This document shows, one piece after another, positions 34,173 to 43,812 of a stretch of 44,837 bases of DNA. This DNA is from Zygnema cylindricum. Its lineage: Eukaryota > Streptophyta > Zygnematophyceae > Zygnematales > Zygnemataceae. Below the pieces are notes generated by a model. It made no database searches, was not told the DNA's origin, and saw only the letters and a list, made by a program, of their open reading frames with translations. Location of the stretch: contig JBBHKE010000779.1 in the NCBI GenBank assembly GCA_037447655.1, forward strand, positions 1 to 44,837, in the 5' to 3' direction. Positions within the stretch are counted from its first letter, which is position 1; each line of letters starts with the position of its first letter. The position numbers were made by a program, and so were the translations under genes.

Positions 34173-35670
34173 CTAGCGTGCCTGTACAAGGCTCAAAGTA
34201 CGCTTGGTCCCGTAATGGCCGAGCTCGGTATGTATCTGCTCAATCAAGGACAAGCGCTCGGTTGGCCGGGGGACATGCCGATGACTGCTGTCCGCCATCA
34301 ATCGAACTAAAGATCCGCCGAGCCACAGATAATTTTTGGCTCGTTTCTTTACTCGGTCTTCCTCCTCGGCGGTAATACCGGGCCGAAAAGTTTGAGAGGA
34401 GAGGAAGAGGATTAATGGGCCATGGCGCCACGGATCTATGGCCGGCTGAGGGTGTGGGATAGAAGAGAGACAGTAAGTGATATAAGAACCAGCCGACATG
34501 GCCGATACCTCGTCCTCGTCGAAATCTTGCCGGACACCGTTATCGGTGTTCCAAGGTAGTGGATTCCGGGAAATCCAGTTGGCGTTCAAGCTTAACAAAC
34601 CGGGCCGATGGATGATCTCAACGTCGTACTCTTGTAAAATTAAAGCCCATCGGGTAAGCTTCCCTGAAAGCTTATCGTTGGTCATCAACCAATGAAGGGG
34701 TTGATGGTCAGTTAGGAGCGTGAATGGCTTGCCGTAAAGAAAATGTCGAAAGTGAACAATACCATATACCACGACAAGATATTCACCCTCGTAACTACTG
34801 TATTTAGATTCAGCTCGGTTATTGCTCCGGCTGGCGTATGCCACTACGTATTCCTCTCCATTCAACTCTCTTTGCGTTAAAATAGCCACAATGCCTGGCT
34901 TCCCGAAATCGGTTTGTAGGCAAAAGGTAAGCTTGTGGTTAGGAGGTCGGAGAATGGGAGCGCTAGAAAGGGCGGTTTTCAGTTTTTGAAACGCCTCTAC
35001 TTGGGCGGGTCCCCAAACAAAAGGCACTTCTTTTTTGAGAAGGTCATTAAAGGGAGAAGCAATCGTACTAAAATTCAGTATAAATCGACAGTAATAATTG
35101 GCTAATCCGAGAAAAGCCCTCGGACTAGTGAGATATGTAGGGGCCGGCAGTTTAGTGATATCCTCTACCTTAGCTTCCAAGGGAGTGATGCCCTCAGCTA
35201 AAATAAAATGGCCGAGATAGGGCACTCCCTCCGCACCGAAAGTACACTTGGCTGGGTGACACTTCAGCCCGACTTTCTTTAACTTGGTGAGAACCCACTC
35301 AATATGGCGGGCGTGCTCCTCAACTATGGCGAAAGCGATTATCAAGTCATCAATGTAGCATCGGGTAAATTTACATCCACCTAGCGCAAAATCCATGACT
35401 TTTTGAAACACAGTGGGTGCGTTCTTAAGACCGAAAGGCATGACTGCCCATTCCCACCGACCATCACTGCCCCAAAATGCAGTTTTATGCCGATCTCTTT
35501 CCTCGATTTCAATCTGGTTAAACCCTTGATGCAAGTCAAGAATTCTAAAAAACTTTGCACCACCTACATGGTCAAATATTTCCTCCACTAGAGGCGGGTG
35601 AACTAGGGTGGCGGTCTTCCACTAGGGTGGCGGTCTTGAACGGTCCGGGCATTGAGCTCTCGGTAGTCCC
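34173..35670 (-). pseudogene. Gypsy reverse transcriptase and RNase H
   Basis: A 471-codon open frame at 34,173-35,588, the longest in the window. RT: FRILDLHQGFNQIEI (Asp), FGLKNAPTVFQKVMD, RCYIDDLIIA (YIDD catalytic pair), HPAKCTFG, YLGHFIL. RNase H: LQTDFGKPG, SKYSSYEGEYLVVV, LLTDHQPLHWLM, and NANWISRNP, where the fourth acidic residue usually seen (NAD) reads Asn. The N-terminal RT piece with GDYRELNARTVQDRHP lies just upstream in other frames, with a 21-bp tandem duplication at about 35,605-35,640 causing a shift. Confidence 0.92.
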
Positions 35671-36165
35671 CACACATTCTTCGCTCAGTAAAATTTCCGT
35701 CGGAATCTTTGTTCCTAGGCATGATTGAAGGGGCGTGCAAAGGTGGAATCCGACCGATAGTTTAGACCGACTTCTTCCAATTCTGCGCATCTTTTGTCCA
35801 CCATCTCCCATTCCATTTCAGAGAGGCGTTATTTTGATTTAAAGATAGGTCGATCGTCTTCAAGGTCGATTGACATTTTGTAAGTAGAATGACGTCCAAG
35901 GTCATTTATGGAGAAAGTAAACGCATCTATATGACGGGTGACTGTGTCACTTAGTAATGCTTGTTCCGCCTTTGTAAGACTGGAACATAACTTCCACTTG
36001 GGCGTCTCGGTACTCTTGATAGTGAAAGCTTCCATGGCCTGAGCAAATGCAATTTTCTCATCGGCAATGAGTGAGTGGCCTAACTCGTATTTTACCATGC
36101 AATTTTCTCATCGGCGATGAGTGAGTGGCCTAACTCGTATTTTACCGGAGTTTGCTACAAGCAGT
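35671..36165 (-). pseudogene. Gypsy pol N-terminal region, degenerate
   Basis: The frame at 35,829-36,098 (GHSLIADEKIAFAQAMEAF ... DAFTFSINDLGRHSTYKMSI ... DRPIF) resembles the segment just before RT in this group, with its FxFxxxDLG and acidic PIF motifs. A perfect-but-one 50-bp tandem duplication at 36,047-36,146 shifts the frame. I could not find a clear protease DTG/DSG motif. Confidence 0.65.
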
Positions 36166-36433
36166 TCACCCAGTGGTGCCAGCTATGCGTCGGAAATGCT
36201 GTTGTCCACTGCGGTGCCGCACCAAGAAACGATGAAATTGTGGATTGAATGACTGTATAGGCCAAGATTTCCCAAGAGATATGACTGGGGTCGAGGAAAT
36301 CATAGATGGAGATGTCTTTAACTGCAAGTGTGAGATAAGGGAAGAGAAAAAACTGAAATGGATTTCCCTGGAGATTAGAAGAGGTGCGAGAGGAAACAAG
36401 ACGCGAAGGAGTCGCCGTATTCCCCCCCCCCCA
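36166..36433 (-). other. Poorly assigned segment with G-tract, between gypsy gag and pol
   Basis: On the minus strand, GAGCTG followed by an 11-G run and AATA at 36,416-36,433 echoes the gypsy's own polypurine tract (GAGCTGAGGGGGGGAATTATA). What follows on the minus strand, to 36,166, has an open frame but no similarity I recognise. It may be part of the spacer or protease region, or a small recombinant piece. Confidence 0.35.
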
Positions 36434-37347
36434 GCTCGTTGCACGGGGTGATTCTGTACGTAGCGACCAGCTGCAAGGCCGAGACCTAAGACAAATGATA
36501 AAGATTGAGGATCCATGACCCTACGCAACAAAGTATAACGTTGTCTATCCGTAAGGTCGAGGGCCGCAGTAGTGCGTGGAATAAAATACATGAGATTCTC
36601 CCGTTCTGTGGACATAGGCTCCTCTAACTCTCCAGTGACATTATTCCGGAGCATGCCTAGACCGTTATGAGAGTATGCATGGGAATTAGGGTAAGACACT
36701 AAAGAAGGAAGGACCTTGAGGGGCTGGCCTGGTACATTAATGATGGAATTCGGAGGGTAGTCAGTTTGGACACATGATTGGACTTGGTGAAAGGGAAGCA
36801 AAGCGGTCGTAATGTATGTAGTGGGAGGTCTTACAAACAAATTAGCCTCACGAAGACGACCAACATCGATTAGGTTTGTCCATTTAGAGCGAACCCGATG
36901 TGCCATGGACCCATGTCGAGCGGCATCAATAATTAGCGGGGGGTGGCACCGATGGACATAATGTCCCTTTTGGTGGCAATGAGTGCAAGTGGCTACTTTG
37001 TTAGGACACATGCGGGCATCGTGCCCGATTTTTCCACATCGAAAACACATTCGATTTCCGGGACTAACAGGTGGAGTTCTCATGGCTGGCGTCTTCTGGG
37101 GCCAATTAGGAGGCCATGGGTTTTTAGATAGAGGAGGAGATGGATTTTCCGGTTCCCTGTGAGGAGGTTTAGACCGCTCATGGGCGTCCCACCACGATGT
37201 CTGCATCTCATACTCTACCGCGTATTGAGCCGCTTGCTCAAAGGTGAATTTCACTCCATACATCTGGTTGAGGTGGTTTTGGATAAACCTCTATGATGGA
37301 TCTGAAAACTGTCCCACAAATTTATGGACAGCCTCCGCATCGAACAT
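36434..37347 (-). pseudogene. Gypsy gag, C-terminal part
   Basis: Minus-strand frame beginning FDAEAVHKFVGQFSDPS at 37,345, with a TAG, then MYGVKFTFEQAAQYAVEYEM from 37,263. A Pro-rich stretch and two CCHC zinc knuckles follow, CFRCGKIGHDARMC and CTHCHQKGHYVHRC (about 36,940-37,060). After these comes an uncharacterised tail with VRPPTTYITTAL and LTDRQRYTLLRRVMD. Upstream gag is displaced by LTR B. Two knuckles are typical of nucleocapsid in many Ty3/gypsy gags. Confidence 0.85.
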
Positions 37348-38528
37348 TGAAACTCTGAGACCTCCATTGGCCCTAAGAGTATTCAGATCCAAAAGAAGCA
37401 AATCTAGATAGTGCCGACTCCAACTTGATATAAACCCAAATGACTGACCCCTTGAAAGTCAAAACCCCAATATAGATTCACCCCTATGAAATAACACTTT
37501 CTGTGTGCTCAGTTCCACCACAGAATGCAAAGTTAGAATATGAGATTTGGACACATTCACCCACTTTGACTTTCCCTTAGAAATACAGCCACCCTGGCAT
37601 ACAAAAACTCTGACCGACTACACCCCTGTGTAGCCTGGACTTTCCTGAGTCCGCGGCAAAAAGAATCACTGTAAATGGACAAGTAAATTAATAGTTATGG
37701 CTGCCCAAAGTTTGCCATTTATACAGGGTGCTCTCTGGGAGAGGCGACTAGCTACTCAAAAAATTCTAAGTCCTATTCTCACTCTAAGACCCTATCTACT
37801 GACGTACGGCACCAATCACATCGCTGTACCGTACAGATAAGTACAGGTGCCGGTGTACTTTCTGTACGACAATCGTACGATATGGCTGAAATGTCAACAC
37901 ATGTCATATATCTATTTGTTCCCGTAATCTCCGGTGTCGCCGCAATCCAATGTTGACGTGCCATGTGTCATCCTATGTGGCGATGACCGCAAACCGCCAA
38001 AAGTACATATCCCGCGATCGCGGCGCCTATCGTGGCCGTCCGATTAAATCCGGCTATATTGCTAGCCGTTGAAAATAGACGCGCGGTATTTGTTTCGCGG
38101 TCGAACCAAATGCGCGGTATCCGTTTCAATTAATAAATCTGTACTCCGTACTATACATAACTGTATCTATGCAATACGTATATATTTCCAGTTAAATGAA
38201 CTAGTCTACGTGTAATTATCTAAATAATTATCAAACCCAATACGTCGTAATACCAACTCTAGTCTTAATGGATAAAGTTACCGGTTAATGTTGAATTGAC
38301 GAATGGAAGGTACCACGATCAATTCCTGGGTCCGTCAAATACCTTTTTGGTAAGTATTACTAATTTACCCCCTGTCTTCTCTAGAGAGCTTAGGCAGCCA
38401 TGGCTCTAACTCCCTATCCAGCCTTCAGTGACTACAACAAGTGTGGGGGCTTGGAAAGGGGAGTTAGAGGCAGACTGCCTCTGCCCTTTTTCTATCCTAT
38501 TACAGACCTAGAAAATACACAAATATCA
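37348..38528 (-). mobile_element. Solo LTR B (copia 2/3 family) in gypsy gag
   Basis: 1,181 bp from TG (TGAAACTCTGAG) to CA (AAATATCA), aligning with LTR A throughout. It contains seven GTAC motifs and a CCAAT box (37,803-37,881), a minus-strand TATAAAT (37,717-37,723), a tRNA-like segment (38,258-38,340) and a hairpin (38,404-38,469). The five bases on either side (AACAT, ATAGA) do not match, so it may result from recombination between elements or from a flanking deletion. Confidence 0.85.
38258..38491 (+). ncRNA. Candidate Pol III unit inside LTR B
   Basis: Homologous to 22,410-22,649. The D-arm-like CTTAATGGATAAAGTTACCGG is recognisable; the B box is decayed (GATCAATTCC). The hairpin stem CTCTAACTCCC/GGGGAGTTAGAG is perfect. 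The short hairpin AGAGGCAGACTGCCTCT is followed by T5 at 38,487-38,491. Length about 234 nt. Confidence 0.35.
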
Positions 38529-38634
38529 ATAGACATGAGGTCCGGTAATGCCTCCCGCAGAGTTTCCATCCGAGCTCGTAAGGCAGGGGCAGTTTCACCT
38601 GGCCAACGCTCGAAGTTCATCAACTCTTTGATCT
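38529..38634 (-). pseudogene. Gypsy gag, middle fragment
   Basis: 106 bp of gypsy gag stranded between LTRs B and C. On the minus strand it reads KELMNFERWPGETAP then LRARMETLREALPDLMS. It continues the frame that ends ...QNPEQI at 40,922 and precedes the piece at 37,347. Its right end carries the GATCT target-site duplication of LTR C. Confidence 0.8.
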
Positions 38635-39410
38635 TGAAATTCTATGGGCTCCATTGCCCACAGAATTCGCAGATCCAAAAGAAGCTAATCTAGATAGTGC
38701 CGACTCCAAGTTGATATAAACCCAAATGAATGATCCCTTGACAATTAGAACCCCAATACACCTTCACCCCTGTGAAGAGAAGACCTTCTGTGTGCTCAGT
38801 TCCACCACAGAATGCAAAGCTTGGATATGTGTTTTGGACAATATTTCCCACTTTGACTTTCCCACTGAATAAGTGCCACCTTGGCACGCAAAGACTCTGA
38901 CCGACTACACCCCTGTGTAGCTTAGACTCCCCTGAGTCAGCAGCAAAAAGAATCACGGAATTTGCTCACCCGAGCATTAAGTTATGGCTGGTCAAAGATG
39001 ACCTTTATAGTTACAAGCTCTCTTAGAGAGAGAGGTACCTAAATATTACTAAGTCTCGGTCTGCCTACTCACGACTACCTACTACTAAACCCTAGTCCAA
39101 TAGGAACACTATATAGTACAAAAAGGTACAATGGGCGATGTACTTATTGTCAACCATTCTACGACAAGGTCTACAAAGTGACACCTGTCAAATCGGAAGC
39201 CATGGTTCCTCCTCCCATCTTCTCCGGTATCAAATAATGTGGCGCCACGTGGCACCGCGTGACGCTATCTCTGTATGCCGCCAAAAGCTCACTTTGCGTG
39301 GTGGCTATAATGCCGGCCGTCCGATCAAAACATATTTTACACGGTTCAGATTCGCGTACATGCACGAATTGCTTCTTTTGGTTAGTCTGCTGTTAATTAG
39401 CTGTTCCTTT

Positions 39411-40455
39411 TGCAATTCTGTGTCCTCCATTGGACCACAGAATACAGGAAGCCTCTAGATAGTATTTAACTAACCCACTTTAAGCCACAACCACTGCTGC
39501 CCAAGAAGGCAAACTGACAATTTGACTGCACCCCTGTGTAGCGTGGACTCCCTTGAGTCCGTAGAATAAAGAATCACTGAAAAAGGCCAACCAGGCGATA
39601 AGTTATAGGGTGGCAAAGATGCCAATTTATACAAACTCTCAGAGAGAGGACTATCTACCTAAATTTTCCTAAGTCCTAGTTTTTCCTACTTCTCTCTCAC
39701 AGCTCCTATCTACTGCCTGTACGAACCAATCAAAAAACTGTATAGTACAAGAAAGTACTACTGGCGATGTACTTTCTGTACGGCCTCTGTACAACAAAGC
39801 CATTAAGTGGACGCGTGTCCACTTTCCACTCGTCCGTACGTTCCTCGGAATTCCCGCGACCGAATGATGTCTTCCCACGTGGCGCCAGGTCATGCCACGT
39901 CACTAAATGCCAAAATGACCATTTCGGGATTTCGGCGATAATGTGCGCCGTTAGATTTGACGTGAAATTCAATCTCGGCCGTAATAAATACTTGCGCGAT
40001 ATTTGTTTCGCTTTCGAAACAAAATGCGCGATATCCATTTCAAACAACTACAGTACTTCGTATTTCGTAGAACTGTATCTATGTGTGGCGTCGAGGGTTT
40101 CAGTTAAATGAATCTAATACATTACAATAGATTAAATACTAATGAAACCCTATATCTCCTAACGGACTTCTACGACAGACTGGTTAGAGCTAACGGCTAC
40201 GCCGCGCTCTACCGGTCGGGGGTTCGAGTCTTTCCGGACTCAACCTTTTGTTGAGAGTGGCTTAAGCCACTCTTTAGTCCTTCCTATGGAGTTGAGGCAG
40301 CCATGGCTCCATTGTTCTCTCTCTCTCTCCTTCAGTGACTACAACAAGTATGGGGGCGAGAGAGAGAGAGAAGAGATAGAGGCAGGCTGCCTACTTTTTC
40401 TTTTCTAATAAATTTAGACCTAGAAAATATAATAAAAAAACTACTTATTTCAACA
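39411..40455 (-). mobile_element. Solo LTR D nested in LTR C
   Basis: 1,045 bp from TG (TGCAATTCTGTG) to CA (TTATTTCAACA), flanked by perfect CCTTT duplications (39,406-39,410 and 40,456-40,460). It is the closest solo relative of the copia 3 LTR. It carries a TATAAAT box (39,625-39,631, minus), six GTAC motifs with CCAAT (39,718-39,792), a G-box CCCACGTGG (39,875-39,883), an inverted repeat TTTGTTTCG/CGAAACAAA (40,002-40,023), an 18-bp palindrome GAGTGGCTTAAGCCACTC near 40,255-40,272, and a GA-rich hairpin. Confidence 0.93.
40164..40399 (+). ncRNA. Candidate Pol III unit inside LTR D
   Basis: Best-preserved example, antisense to the LTR. A-box/D-arm TACGACAGACTGGTTAGAGC at 40,171-40,190 (a tRNA-like TAGCTCAGACTGGTTAGAGC would differ at three bases) and B box GGTTCGAGTC at 40,221-40,230 follow at 50-base spacing. 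Then come the hairpin CTCAAC/GTTGAG, the palindrome near 40,255-40,272, the long pyrimidine/purine hairpin (about 40,310-40,378), the short hairpin and T5 at 40,395-40,399. Total about 236 nt. The anticodon region does not fold as a normal tRNA, so this is tRNA-derived or tRNA-mimicking, not a tRNA gene. Confidence 0.45.
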
Positions 40456-40921
40456 CCTTTAATGTTTATGTATTTATGAAACCTGTGACGTGTATCGTTT
40501 CGATAACGCCTTTTTGGTTAAGGCTTACCTCTACAAATATAACCACAGATCATGGTTCAAATCTGGTTTAGAGCAGTTTTTGGTTATTTGTTAGTTTGTT
40601 AGAACTCTCTTCTTGTCCATTTATAAATACCTATTGTACCCTTCAACTGCCATCGTTTACCCTAAGCTATAGGCTAAAGCTAACGTTTATAGCTGGATGT
40701 AGGTATTAGGATCAAATCTTGGAACCGACACAACCATTTTGGTACAAACTACGAATTAGCCTATCCTCTTTAGACAGCCATGGCTCTAGCTCTCTCTTTG
40801 GTCTTCAGTGACTGCAACAAGTATGGGGACCGGAGAGAGTTGAGCGAGAAGCAGGTTGCCTTTGCTGACTTACTCTATTTATTTTTCCAATACATACCTA
40901 GAAAATTCTTAAATTTTAACA

Positions 40922-41731
40922 GATCTGTTCCGGATTTTGCATCTGGTACTCCTCTTCGAGGATGTCAAACATGACGGAGAGAGGGTCACGTAAGGGAATG
41001 GTTCCCTTGGCTCTAGCTGGGACCGCCGCTCGGGCAGCCACTGCATACTGACGAGGGACCTCTGAGATAGCTGGATAAAACTCGTCCCCATTAGCATCGA
41101 ATAGTGCCGGTCTCGCAGCCTGATATGGATATCTACTTGGCCGAGGACTTCTGTTAGCCCCGCGAAGGGAGCAACGTACTCTGTCATCGCAAAAACATCC
41201 TCGTACTTGCGAGTGTAGAGAGTGAGGGCCGTACAACGGAGGTATCGACCGAGATGGGAAAAGGCGACACGGAGGTCAAACTTATCTAGATATCTAAATG
41301 CTAAATTCCTCATATCCGTGTCGTATAACATCCGAAAATGCGATAAGGACATAGTGTCCTTTAAAATTGAAAAGCACAATTGCATCCTACCCATGGATCC
41401 ATCTGGAGAGGAAGCCATGTCGTAAAGAGGAGGATGAGTTAGTTGTGCGAAAGATGGGCTGGCAAGGAACCTACGAGTTTGAGGAGTGGGAAAGGTTCCC
41501 TCCACAAAGTCTTCTTCGGTCCCCTCTAGGTATGACCTAGATGAAACCAAGGACAATGATGACATAGATGTGAGACCAGACCGCACTGACGGCGATCTGC
41601 AATCGCAATTGTATCGGATGTGGTCAAGGATTCGGGAAAATACGAAGGATCTAACAGCGGAGGACGATACAGTGTACCACCTCGGGTGGACCCGGATAAG
41701 TAAGAAAGGTTATCCCAATCTGTGGGCATAA
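40922..41731 (-). pseudogene. Gypsy gag, N-terminal part
   Basis: Two overlapping minus-strand frames form one broken gag. The upstream frame (from about 41,586) has SPSFAQLTHPPLYDMAS, RMQLCFSILKDTMSL, LAFRYLDKFDLRVAF, and TLYTRKYEDVFAMTEYV. A shift near 41,120 moves to the frame with ARPALFDANGDEFYPAISE and SVMFDILEEEYQMQNPEQI, which ends at LTR C. The order matches a Ty3/gypsy capsid region upstream of the zinc knuckles at 37.0 kb. The start codon is uncertain; MPTDWDNLSYLSG at 41,729 in another frame may be the true N-terminus. Confidence 0.7.
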
Positions 41732-42967
41732 ACCAAGGGAAAACCTTGACTACAATTTTGAAATGTTTCGCACGACCTAATCGACATGCAACACGTGTCC
41801 GACCAATCCACTCGTCTAGTCAACACACTCAGTCACTATCAAGACCCGATGGTCATATCTAGTAAGAAGTCGGTTTACCAAAACCTCTACCCTGCAAACA
41901 GTTGGCAAGGCCAAAGGGCCAGATCTATAAAAACAAGAAAATTGCTATCCAGGCACCCTTGGGTGCAGATCTACAACAACACATCCGGGAAAAGGTCTAC
42001 ACAGTGCCACCCACGGCAAGATCTAGTAAAAAATCCCACTCCAAATAGTCACTCGAAAATCTAAGGCCACTTAGGGCCATATAGCATGCAGGGAAAGCAG
42101 GAAAATGCAAATGCTCAATAACAAAGGTTCACAACGAAACCCCTCCACACCGATCCCCTACACGAGTGTCCACACTAAATCGGAACTCTCTTGCACGCGC
42201 AAGGCATCGGCTACTTACAAACACCTTTAGTGCTCTGGTGAGCACTAAGGGTGAACCGAACTTGTTTGAAGCAAGTCGGGTTTTGCAGAGCTACCTGGGA
42301 TAAAATTTGCTCCATGAAATTCGCTCCGAGCAACGTCTCCAAAATAACCCTCCGCGAGACCCTCCGTACCTTGACGATGTACGCCCTGGAATGTTAGGGG
42401 ACCAATGGAATGAAGGAAAGAATGCGTTCGGTGGAAGAAAAATAACCAATAAGACACACAAATGCGATAGATAGGAAAGGTGTGTTAGAATAAAGTCGGA
42501 GGCCGCTCAAACTCCAGATATAAAGCCAAACTTGGGACCACAATAATCTAGAGCCAGAAGCCAAGCCTAATTCCACTTGGAAAACCCTAATTCCAAAGCC
42601 AAACCCTAATCATAGACGTTCAAGACTCCAAATCTGAAGCCAAAGAATAAAAGGATACCGACCTAAGGACTAGAATAAAGAGGAATAAACCCTAAATCTG
42701 CTGCAACCCTAATTCTGCATCCAAAACCCTAATTCTGCCTCCAATCCCCAATTCTGCAGATTAACCCTAATTCTGCAGATTAACCCTAAATTTGATACAA
42801 AATTTAGGTTTAACACTAAAGCCAAGAAATATAGTGGCAGCAGAATAAGAGACAAAGATTGAAAGAAAAAAATAGTGGAAAACAAAAACAAAATGTTTTT
42901 TTTTTTTATATATAATAAAATTAATATTTTTAATAGAATTTTTTTTTTTTATATCTTTTGGACACGA
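41732..42967 (-). other. Gypsy 5' leader
   Basis: Between gag and the 5' LTR I see no coding similarity. It holds spaced TTAGGGTT-type motifs on the minus strand (42,583-42,795; an approx. 20-bp TTAGGGTTAATCTGCAGAAT unit in part) and two long T/A runs at 42,895-42,955. The bases next to the LTR (TCGTGTCCAAAAG on the minus strand) would be the primer-binding site position; I cannot match a tRNA. Confidence 0.6.
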
Positions 42968-43812
42968 ATACTTAGCCGTGGGATAGCCACTAGGCTCCCA
43001 GGTCTTCCACGTATTCTCTACAAGAGTTATCTCAAGAAAGGCAATGAAGCAATAGGAAGCACTTCCAACCAAAAACCAAGAAAATCGTATTTAGCCAAAA
43101 ATGACACTCCCCAATACAACCAAAATGCCCCAACAACAAATACACCCAAGCAAACCGTCCAGCTGTTCAGAGAACGGCGCAGATTGACAGAAGATACCAC
43201 ACTCTAGCCTCCACTCCCCAAATCGCCAAATAGTCAAGTTTGGAGGGAAACATTCCGGACTTGGCTGAAGCCGTGTGGATTAAAAACGAGGCAGAATATT
43301 AGGAGAAAAAAATCCGTATGCTAACTAGCATCTATCAATAGCTAACAAAAGGAAAAGAGATAATGGGCAATCCGTGGCAAGGAGGAAGCAAGAAAACTGC
43401 TCCCCCACCAAGAGAATTTTTTTGTCCAAAAGCTAGAAATTCTAAGTCTGAAATAGACTAAGTAGAAGCTACGCTAGGCCTAAACGAAAATAGCCTACGT
43501 CTAGTCTACTTTACATGTATGGAACTACTTAGAATGTTGGCCAATAGGCGGCCAACATTGTTAGTCGTACTTTCCGTATAATCCACCGTCTGAGGGTAAA
43601 AACCCTCTCAAACTACATGTACGCGCGAACCTACATGGGTTCGCCACTTTAATATATAATGGTACATCGAAGCGTCTATGGTACTCCCAGATATCGCGCT
43701 GCATCGCCAAACGGTACTTGATGAATGTACTCCAAAATTGTGTACCTGCGCACGAAACTAAACAATAGTACACACGCAATTAGTACATATACAAATAGAC
43801 GTGTACGCGAAT
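42968..43812 (-). mobile_element. Ty3/gypsy 5' LTR, truncated by LTR E
   Basis: 845 bp matching 31,629-32,472 of the 3' LTR with few differences. On the minus strand its end abuts the leader. The TATATA box region is near 43,650-43,660. It stops at GTGTACGCGAAT, where LTR E begins; the rest, including the minisatellite, is outside the window if it survives. Confidence 0.88.

Larger units (their letters stand above)
38635..40921 (-). mobile_element. Solo LTR C, split by LTR D
   Basis: TG (TGAAATTCTATGGG) at 38,635 to CA (AAATTTTAACA) at 40,921, flanked by perfect 5-bp target-site duplications GATCT (38,630-38,634 and 40,922-40,926). The LTR parts are 38,635-39,410 and 40,461-40,921, about 1.24 kb together. 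LTR D lies between. A solo LTR with intact duplications points to insertion into the gypsy gag followed by LTR-LTR recombination. Its tRNA-like part (40,664-40,735) is decayed and lacks the T-run. Confidence 0.9.

Noticed and set aside
38400-38693. Plus-strand 97-residue frame spanning LTR B, gag fragment and LTR C
   Set aside because: It crosses two insertion boundaries, so it cannot be an ancestral gene; the minus strand holds the true gag fragment.
40164-40245. A functional tRNA gene in LTR D
   Set aside because: A and B boxes fit, but the anticodon arm and acceptor stem do not pair as in a tRNA, and the T-stem is mismatched; kept only as a tRNA-like segment.
41786-42457. Host gene in the gypsy leader
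   Set aside because: Short frames with no similarity and no splice pattern I could defend; position between the LTR and gag explains the region.
42583-42795. Interstitial telomere repeat (CCCTAA)
   Set aside because: CCCTAA motifs are spaced irregularly by about 20 bp with other sequence between, and lie in the gypsy leader; not a telomeric tract.
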